From positions 1-64,000 of the forward strand of contig SAAS01000001.1 of assembly GCA_009929315.1 (NCBI GenBank): DNA of 64,000 bases, in the 5' to 3' direction. Shown here piece by piece: positions 58,072-64,000 of this stretch. Each line of letters starts with the position of its first letter. The first letter of the stretch is position 1. Position numbers and translations under genes: made by a program. Below the pieces are notes generated by a model that worked only from the letters and a program-made list of their open reading frames with translations, was not told where the DNA came from and ran no database searches. Source of the stretch: Clostridia bacterium (GTDB taxonomy: Bacteria; Bacillota; Clostridia; Oscillospirales; Oscillospiraceae).

Positions 58072-59736
58072 CTATTCCACGATTGCCGAACGAACCGTGC
58101 CGCCGTTCGGTATCAGGGGCAGCACCTTTTCGTCTCGGTCGATGGGGCAGACAATCCACGCGGGACCTTCTCCCTTAAGCGCCTCGGCAAGGACCTTTTC
58201 AAACTCCTGCTTGGTTTCTGCCCTGAAGCCTCTTGCGCCGAAGCCTTCCGCCAACTTAACATAGTCCGATTTGCGCTCGGGCTCGGTTGCGAAAAAATGA
58301 TTGTTATAGAAATCTGTCTGCCACTGGTGAACCATACCGAGTACCTTGTTGTCGAGAATTATCGTGATAACCTTCAGCTTGTTTGAAACCGCCGTGCAGG
58401 CCTCGTTCATGTTCATGTGGAAGCTGCCGTCGCTGGTGATATGGAAAACCGTTGCGTCCGGCAGTGCGACTGCCGCGCCGATTGCGGCGCCGTAGCCGAA
58501 GCCCATAGTTCCGAGACCTCCGCTTGTCAGGAAACCGCGGGGTCTGGTCTTTTTGCAGAACTGCGCCGCCCACATCTGGTGCTGTCCGACGTCTGTTGCG
58601 ACAACGGTGTTTTCGCCGCACTTTTCGCCGATTACTTCCATTATTTCCACGGGACGGATTCCGCTGATGTTTTTGCCGTTAACTAAATCAAAGGCGCTTT
58701 GCCACTTGGCAATCATGCCCAGCCACTCGGGGCGCTCGCGGCTTTCCACAAGAGGGATAAGACCCGAAAGTTCTGATTTGAGGTCGCCGATAATCGCCAT
58801 ATCAACCAGAATGTTCTTGCGTATTTCGCTCTCGTCGATATCGAACTGCACGATGGTGGCGTGCGGGGCAAAGTCACGCAGATTAAGAGCCACACGGTCG
58901 GAAAAGCGCATTCCCAGTGCAAGCATAAGGTCGGCCTCGTCAATGGCGTGGTTAGCCGTCATGCTTCCGTGCATTCCTATCATACCCATGTCGAGATGGT
59001 CTCCGAAGCCAATGACGCCGGTTCCCATGATGGTATGGCAGGTCGGAATCTGTGTCTTGGTGACAAACTCGACAAGCTCTTTGCCGGCCTCGCTGCTGAT
59101 AATACCGCCGCCGAAACAAATAACGGGGCGCTTTGCTTTTGAGATAAGATCCGCAACCTTTTTAAGTTCTGCTTGGGGCGCGCTGGGAGCCTTCGGCTCC
59201 GTCCACTTCGGTGCGGGAGTCAATTCGCAAACAGCCGCCGTAATATCCTTCGGAACATCAATAAGAACAGGACCGCGTCTGCCGCTGCCTGCTATCATGA
59301 AGGCGTGGCGAACAGTATCCGCGAGCTTCGTGATGTCGCGTACCGCGTAATTATGTTTTGTAATCGGCTGGGTAATGCCGGTTATGAAAACCTCCTGAAA
59401 GCTGTCCTTACCTATAAGGCTGGTTCCCACATTGGCTGTAATGACAACCAGCGGAACGCTGTCAAGATATGCAGTTGCAATACCGGTAACCGTGTTTGTC
59501 GCGCCGGGGCCGCTTGTCGCCAAAACGACGCCGGTTTTGCCCGTTGCTCTTGCATAGCCGTCCGCGGCGTGGGTTGCCCCCTGCTCGTGAGCGGTTAGGT
59601 AGTGCTTAATTCGGTCCTGCCTGTGATAAAGCGCCTCATAAATGTTCAGCGCGGCTCCCCCGGGGTATCCGAACAGATCGGTAACGCCCTGCTCAATTAA
59701 AACCTCGATGATAATTTCTGCTCCGGTCAGTTTCAA
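58072..59736 (-). CDS. ilvB: Acetolactate synthase large (catalytic) subunit
   Basis: 554 residues. TPP enzyme: catalytic Glu51 in TAHEQGATHAADGYAR, FAD-region segment, and C-terminal ITSDGSFHMNMNEACTAV with ILDNKVLGMV. It condenses pyruvate to acetolactate. The only in-frame start suited to the strong AGGAGG site is TTG at 59736, eight bases away. First gene of ilvBNCD, controlled by a T-box leader. It is distinct from the TPP enzyme at 6575, which lacks the biosynthetic context. Confidence 0.95.
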   Translation of the reverse strand: MKLTGAEIIIEVLIEQGVTDLFGYPGGAALNIYEALYHRQDRIKHYLTAHEQGATHAADGYARATGKTGVVLATSGPGATNTVTGIATAYLDSVPLVVITANVGTSLIGKDSFQEVFITGITQPITKHNYAVRDITKLADTVRHAFMIAGSGRRGPVLIDVPKDITAAVCELTPAPKWTEPKAPSAPQAELKKVADLISKAKRPVICFGGGIISSEAGKELVEFVTKTQIPTCHTIMGTGVIGFGDHLDMGMIGMHGSMTANHAIDEADLMLALGMRFSDRVALNLRDFAPHATIVQFDIDESEIRKNILVDMAIIGDLKSELSGLIPLVESRERPEWLGMIAKWQSAFDLVNGKNISGIRPVEIMEVIGEKCGENTVVATDVGQHQMWAAQFCKKTRPRGFLTSGGLGTMGFGYGAAIGAAVALPDATVFHITSDGSFHMNMNEACTAVSNKLKVITIILDNKVLGMVHQWQTDFYNNHFFATEPERKSDYVKLAEGFGARGFRAETKQEFEKVLAEALKGEGPAWIVCPIDRDEKVLPLIPNGGTVRSAIVE

Positions 59737-59811
59737 ATCACATTCCTCCTGTTATCGGTCATCATTGTCCTTCAATGTAGCGCTTTAAAGCGATTAGGGT
59801 TCTAGATAAAC

Positions 59812-60122
59812 AAAAAACCCCTGTCTCTTTATATGAAAATCAAGAGACAAAGGCTACATTTCCTCTGCGGTACCACTCTTATTGCCCTTATAAAGCACTG
59901 CACTGCCTTATGAAGAACCACTCGTGACGTCAAATAACGTCTGACGCTGTAACGGGCGTTTTCCGTTTTTACCTACACAGACGGATATGCCGCCCTTCAG
60001 CAAACTGCTCCGGGACGACCTTCCTCAATAATCTCGGCGCTGTCTTTCACCAATTGACAGCTCTCTGAAGCCGGACTCGCGGAGTACTCTTTCCCATCAA
60101 AGCATTTAAAATATTGGATTGC
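59812..60122 (-). ncRNA. T-box leader of ilvBNCD
   Basis: On the minus strand the T-box core AGTGGTACCGCAG lies at 59865-59877. It is followed by a terminator (stem at about 59817-59853) with TTTTTTG. Upstream, Stem I shows AGAGTA and a distal hairpin CTGTC/GACAG (about 60039-60060). Uncharged tRNA binding should block termination. The specifier is uncertain; the best placed candidate is GTC (valine) at 60017-60019 in GGAAGGTCGTCC, with isoleucine codons nearby as an alternative. Confidence 0.9.
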
Positions 60123-60128
60123 TCCCAT

Positions 60129-60156
60129 GTTACATCACAAAAACGGGTGTTGTCAA
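60129..60156 (-). promoter_or_regulatory. Predicted promoter of the ilv T-box transcript
   Basis: On the minus strand, consensus -35 TTGACA (60151-60156), 16 bases, -10 TGTAAC (60129-60134). The AT-rich 60157-60318 beside it holds no gene. Confidence 0.6.
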
Positions 60157-60318
60157 CTGTTTATTTTCCTAAAAAACTAATAAATTTGCAATATAAATAT
60201 ATTCAATATTGCATTTTGAATAACAAGCGGCAATATTTATATAAATATAAGGGGCGCAGATAAATAAACAGCAATTTTGTTCGTAAAATATTTTTTTGCC
60301 AATTTTAAAATGTTGCTC

Positions 60319-60347
60319 TTGACAAACGCCGATTATTCGTGTAGTCT
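60319..60347 (+). promoter_or_regulatory. Predicted promoter of the leu T-box transcript
   Basis: Consensus -35 TTGACA (60319-60324), 17 bases, weak -10 TAGTCT (60342-60347). Confidence 0.6.
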
Positions 60348-60353
60348 TTACCA

Positions 60354-60624
60354 CAATAAAGCAAATGCAATGACAGGGAAAAAGCCCTTCGACAACATTC
60401 AGAGAGCCGTTGTTTGGTGCGAAACGGTATGTTTAGATCAGGCGAACTCACCCTTGAGCAGTCAGCTGAAAGCCAATCGGCCGTAGGTGCGAACGGGTTT
60501 CCTCACCGTTACCAAAGAGGCAATATTTCATTACGAGATGTTGAAAGCGGACAGTTTTCTGTCAATTGGAGTGGTACCGCGGAGTTTGCAGCTTCGTCTT
60601 CTATGGAGGACGGGGCTTTTTTTG
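60354..60624 (+). ncRNA. T-box leader of leuACD, leucine specifier
   Basis: Stem I with GAACTCACC places the leucine codon CTC at 60447-60449. The T-box core GTGGTACCGC is at 60571-60580. The terminator (GCTTCGTCTTC with GAGGACGGGGC) is at about 60590-60617, followed by T7. The leader explains why the open frame upstream of leuA from 60414 is not coding. Confidence 0.93.
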
Positions 60625-60665
60625 CACCCATTTTTGCAAAAAATAATGAGGAGGAAAAATTAAAA

Positions 60666-62174
60666 ATGAAAAAAATCAAGGTGTTCGACACAACCCTGCG
60701 CGACGGTGAGCAATCCCCCGGCTGCAGCATGAACCTTTCGGAAAAGCTGCAGATGGCAAGGCAGCTCGATGCGCTGGGTGTTGATATTATAGAGGCCGGA
60801 TTTGCAATTGCCTCTCCGGAGGATTTCAAAAGCGTTGAAGCTATTGCTCAGACTGTACAGAACTGTAAGGTGGCCAGTCTCGCCCGCTGCACATCGGGAG
60901 ATATTGACGCCGCATGGAATGCCGTTAAATGCGCGAAGTACCCGCGTATTCACGTCTTCATCGCAACCAGTGACATACACATGGAGTATAAGCTGAAAAT
61001 GACCCGCGAACAGGTTCTGGAGAGCATTGCAAAGCATGTTTCCTACGCAAAAGCCTACTGCGAGGACATCGAGTTTTCCTGCGAGGATGCTTCGCGCTCC
61101 GAATGGAGCTTCCTTGTCACCTGTTGCGAAGCGGCAATCAAGGCGGGCGCAACCGTTCTGAATATCCCGGATACGGTGGGCTATTCTTCACCGCAGGAGA
61201 TGTTCGACCTTATTACCTATCTTCGCGAAAACACAAAGGGAATTGAAAATGTGGACATTTCCGCACACTGCCACGATGACCTCGGCATGGCGGTGGCTAA
61301 CTCCCTCGCCTGCCTTCGCGCGGGAGCGACACAGGTTGAATGCACCGTTAACGGCATAGGCGAGCGGGCGGGCAACGCAAGTCTTGAGGAAATCGCAATG
61401 GCGCTCAAAACCCGCCGCGACTATTTCCAGATGGAGTGCGGCATAAACACGCAGCAAATCTACAAAGCCAGTAAGCTCTTGTCCTCCATAACGGGCGTAC
61501 CTATTGCGCCGAGCAAATCCATAGTCGGAGCTAACGCCTTCGCACACGAGAGCGGAATCCACCAGCACGGCGTTATCGCAAACGCGCTGACCTATGAGAT
61601 TATGAAACCTGAAGATGTCGGTATACCCCAGAATGTAATGGTTTTGGGAAAACACAGCGGAAAGCATGCTCTGCGTGACCGTTTGAATCAGCTCGGCTTT
61701 GAGGTTACAAAGGAAGAGCTTGATGAGATGTTTGTCCGCTTCAAAGAGCTGGCAGACAAGAAAAAGAGCCTTTCCGACCACGATATCGAGGCGCTTGCTC
61801 TCGCGAACGCTCACACGGTAAAATCGACTTACGAGCTAATAAGCCACGTTGTAAGCACCGGCAAGGATATCACCAATATCGCCTGCGTTAAAATCAAAAA
61901 GAACGACGAAGTTTTTGAAGAAGTCGCAATCGGCTCAGGACCCATTGACGCCTCCTTTAAAGCTGTTGACAAGATTACGGGGCTAGAGCTCACGCTTGAG
62001 AACTTCAGCCTGAACGCCGTTACGGACGGCGAGGACGCAATGGGCGAAGCCGTTGTTAAACTGCGCCGCGGCAAGGAGCTTCATACGGGCTGCGGACTTT
62101 CAACCGACGTAATCGAGTCCGCCATTAAGGCTTACATAAACGGAATTAACAAAATCGTGGGCTCAAAATATTAA
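60666..62174 (+). CDS. leuA: 2-isopropylmalate synthase
   Basis: 502 residues from the ATG at 60666, downstream of the T-box terminator, with GAGGAGG upstream. HMGL-type TIM barrel: [32 protein letters not shown] and [15 protein letters not shown] metal-site [10 protein letters not shown] precedes the C-terminal LeuA regulatory domain (about 385-500) that gives leucine feedback inhibition. The full length and regulatory domain favour LeuA over homocitrate or citramalate synthase. leuC follows after 77 bases. Confidence 0.94.
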   Translation: MKKIKVFDTTLRDGEQSPGCSMNLSEKLQMARQLDALGVDIIEAGFAIASPEDFKSVEAIAQTVQNCKVASLARCTSGDIDAAWNAVKCAKYPRIHVFIATSDIHMEYKLKMTREQVLESIAKHVSYAKAYCEDIEFSCEDASRSEWSFLVTCCEAAIKAGATVLNIPDTVGYSSPQEMFDLITYLRENTKGIENVDISAHCHDDLGMAVANSLACLRAGATQVECTVNGIGERAGNASLEEIAMALKTRRDYFQMECGINTQQIYKASKLLSSITGVPIAPSKSIVGANAFAHESGIHQHGVIANALTYEIMKPEDVGIPQNVMVLGKHSGKHALRDRLNQLGFEVTKEELDEMFVRFKELADKKKSLSDHDIEALALANAHTVKSTYELISHVVSTGKDITNIACVKIKKNDEVFEEVAIGSGPIDASFKAVDKITGLELTLENFSLNAVTDGEDAMGEAVVKLRRGKELHTGCGLSTDVIESAIKAYINGINKIVGSKY

Positions 62175-62251
62175 GAAGTTCAGGCGCACCAAAATATCCT
62201 TATTATTGTGCGCCGATAGATTAAGAGCGGCAGCTCCGAAAGGAAAAAATT

Positions 62252-63520
62252 ATGGGAATGACAATGACACAAAAAATCCTCGCAGCGCACGCAGGTCTGC
62301 CCGCCGTTTCAGCCGGACAGCTGATAAAGGCAAGGCTCGACCTCGTTCTGGGCAACGACATCACAGCGCCCGTTGCGATTAACGAGTTTGAAAAGGCTGG
62401 CTTTGGCAGCGTATCAAAAGACGCGAGAATAACCCTTATAATGGACCACTTCACGCCCAACAAGGACATTAAGGCTGCGGAGGGCTGCAAAAAGTGCCGC
62501 GGCTTCGCCAAACGCTTTGATTTGGAGCATTTTTACGATGTAGGCGAGATGGGCGTTGAGCACGCGCTGATTCCGGAGAAGGGTCTGATTGCCCCGGGCG
62601 AGGCAGCAATCGGTGCGGACAGCCACACCTGCACCTACGGAGCGCTCGGCGCGTTTTCCACAGGCGTCGGCTCAACGGATATGGCGGCGGCGATGGCAAC
62701 GGGCGAAACCTGGTTCAAGGTACCCGCGGCAATCAAGGTTAATCTCAAGGGCAAAATGGGCAAATACGTCAGCGGCAAGGACATTATCCTGCACCTTATC
62801 GGGATGATCGGCGTTGACGGCGCGCTGTATCAGTCGCTGGAGTTCTCGGGCGAGGGGCTTAAAAATCTCACCATGAGCGATAGACTGACAATGTCCAACA
62901 TGGCGATTGAGGCCGGCGCGAAAAACGGTATTTTCGCCGTTGACGAGATTACCCGCAAATATATGGAGGGTCGCTGTGACCGCTCCTGGACGGCTTATGA
63001 GGCGGACGCGGACGCGGAGTATACAAAAGTGATTGAGCTTGACCTTGCCGAAATTCCCTGCACCGTTGCGTGGCCCCATCTGCCCGAAAAAACACATCCC
63101 GCAACCGAGGGCGGCGACATTGAAATCGACCAAGTGGTTATCGGCTCCTGCACCAACGGGAATATTGAGGACATGGCGGCGGCCGCCGAAATACTAAAGG
63201 GAAAGCATATCAAAAAGGGTCTGCGCGGAATCGTAATCCCTGCGACGCCGAAAATTTATATGGAATGTATCGAAAGAGGATACACAAGGATATTCATGGA
63301 GGCAGGCTGTATCGTTTCCACACCGACCTGCGGACCCTGTCTCGGCGGTCACACGGGCATACTCGCCGCGGGCGAGCGGGCGGTTTCGACCACCAACCGC
63401 AACTTTGTTGGGCGCATGGGGCATGTTGAAAGCGAGGTATATCTCGCTTCACCGGCTGTCGCCGCGGCAAGCGCGATAACGGGACATATAAGCCATCCGA
63501 AGGAGGTAATGGGAGAATGA
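62252..63520 (+). CDS. leuC: 3-isopropylmalate dehydratase large subunit
   Basis: 422 residues, the shorter LeuC/homoaconitase-type form. Fe-S ligands are in [10 protein letters not shown] and [28 protein letters not shown] binds substrate. It isomerises 2- to 3-isopropylmalate with LeuD. It overlaps leuD by ATGA. Confidence 0.95.
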   Translation: MGMTMTQKILAAHAGLPAVSAGQLIKARLDLVLGNDITAPVAINEFEKAGFGSVSKDARITLIMDHFTPNKDIKAAEGCKKCRGFAKRFDLEHFYDVGEMGVEHALIPEKGLIAPGEAAIGADSHTCTYGALGAFSTGVGSTDMAAAMATGETWFKVPAAIKVNLKGKMGKYVSGKDIILHLIGMIGVDGALYQSLEFSGEGLKNLTMSDRLTMSNMAIEAGAKNGIFAVDEITRKYMEGRCDRSWTAYEADADAEYTKVIELDLAEIPCTVAWPHLPEKTHPATEGGDIEIDQVVIGSCTNGNIEDMAAAAEILKGKHIKKGLRGIVIPATPKIYMECIERGYTRIFMEAGCIVSTPTCGPCLGGHTGILAAGERAVSTTNRNFVGRMGHVESEVYLASPAVAAASAITGHISHPKEVMGE

Positions 63521-64000
63521 TAGCACACGGAAAGACCATAAAATACGGAAACCATATCGATACGGATGTTATAATTCCCGCGCGTTACCTCGCAACCCAG
63601 GATCACAAGGAGCTTGCCTCCCACTGCATGGAGGATATTGACAAGTCCTTTATCGGCAGGGTTAAGGACGGGGACATTATGGTCGCAGGCGTGAACTTCG
63701 GCTGCGGCTCCTCCCGTGAGCATGCGCCTATAGCGATAAAGGCCAGCGGAATCTCCTGCGTTATCGCAAAGAGCTTCGCGCGGATTTTTTACCGCAACTC
63801 GATAAATATCGGGCTTGCCATTCTCGAATGCGAAGAAGCGAGCGATAAAATCGACGAGGGCGACGAGGTCAAGATTGATTTCGACACGGGGATTATCACC
63901 AATGTCACGAAGGGCGAAAGCTATCAGGCGCAGCCCTTCCCCGATTTCATAAAGGACATGATTTCAAAGGGCGGACTCATGGCATCTATTAAAACGAACT
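63517..64000 (+). CDS. leuD: 3-isopropylmalate dehydratase small subunit (3' end beyond window)
   Basis: The 161 residues in the window are open to the edge, with no stop. The start ATG at 63517 overlaps the leuC stop. Swivel-domain signatures [26 protein letters not shown] and [14 protein letters not shown] are present. A small-subunit length of about 165 residues suggests only a few codons are missing. Confidence 0.93.
   Translation, partial: MIAHGKTIKYGNHIDTDVIIPARYLATQDHKELASHCMEDIDKSFIGRVKDGDIMVAGVNFGCGSSREHAPIAIKASGISCVIAKSFARIFYRNSINIGLAILECEEASDKIDEGDEVKIDFDTGIITNVTKGESYQAQPFPDFIKDMISKGGLMASIKTN

Noticed and set aside
60414..60665. N-terminal extension of leuA by 84 codons
   Set aside because: The stretch is the T-box leader with specifier, T-box core and terminator; it is not translated.
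1..64000. Search for tRNA, rRNA, IS elements, prophage genes and replication origins
   Set aside because: None recognised by eye in the intergenic regions. Small or degenerate cases could be missed without tRNA and covariance-model searches.

Overview
The window looks like a chromosome segment of an anaerobic, low-to-middle GC Gram-positive bacterium of the Clostridia, with an Oscillospiraceae-like flavour. The evidence is strong AGGAGG ribosome sites, two T-box leaders, many stem-plus-U-run terminators, 2-hydroxyacyl-CoA dehydratase and acyl-CoA dehydrogenase genes, ferredoxin-type Fe-S proteins, LarBCE, and a mannose-family PTS. I saw no rRNA, tRNA, phage, IS element or CRISPR array. The taxon is an inference from gene content only.

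Layout. 0.5-2.9 kb (minus): ArsR regulator, acetoacetate-decarboxylase-like protein and ketopantoate-reductase-like protein. 3.0-6.2 kb (minus): a ~910-residue flavin/Fe-S oxidoreductase with hypA. 6.6-15.8 kb (plus): a tightly packed operon with a TPP enzyme, Gfo/Idh dehydrogenase, split transketolase, RpiB-like isomerase, IclR regulator, GPH-type transporter and CoA-acylating aldehyde dehydrogenase, probably for a polyol or sugar acid. 16.1-18.8 kb (minus): a second copy of the large flavin/Fe-S oxidoreductase. 19.1-21.8 kb: larB-larC-larE, for the nickel-pincer cofactor, without larA. 21.9-24.4 kb: glycerophosphodiesterase and an MFS transporter.

24.4-31.4 kb is the most coherent regulated block. 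A MarR regulator, acyl-CoA dehydrogenase, two-subunit 2-hydroxyacyl-CoA dehydratase, family I CoA-transferase and a 71-residue small protein share a palindrome, TGTAGC-NN-GCTACA. It occurs as five good and three degenerate copies in their promoter regions and overlaps predicted start sites. The enzymes fit CoA activation, dehydration and enoyl reduction of a 2-hydroxy acid. The dehydratase activator and EtfAB are not in the window.

31.6-34.6 kb: PfkB kinase, class II aldolase and a LOR/SDH (TIGR00300-like) protein. 34.7-37.6 kb (minus): YfcC-type carrier with an M20 peptidase. 37.8-40.8 kb (minus): MFS transporter with an intracellular GH2 glycosidase. 41.1-42.5 kb: GlcD-type FAD dehydrogenase.

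42.6-53.2 kb is a self-contained mannose-family PTS locus. It encodes an RpiR regulator, an HPr whose regulatory serine position is arginine, EIIA, EIIB, EIIC and EIID, a SIS protein and a Cof phosphatase on the minus strand, then Enzyme I, nagB and nagA on the plus strand. An amino sugar is the likely substrate class. 53.2-54.1 kb: a small ferredoxin and a GtrA membrane protein. 54.3-64.0 kb: branched-chain amino acid synthesis as two divergent operons, ilvBNCD (minus) and leuACD (plus, leuD cut by the window end), each preceded by its own T-box. A 508-bp hairpin- and repeat-rich spacer separates ilvC from ilvD.
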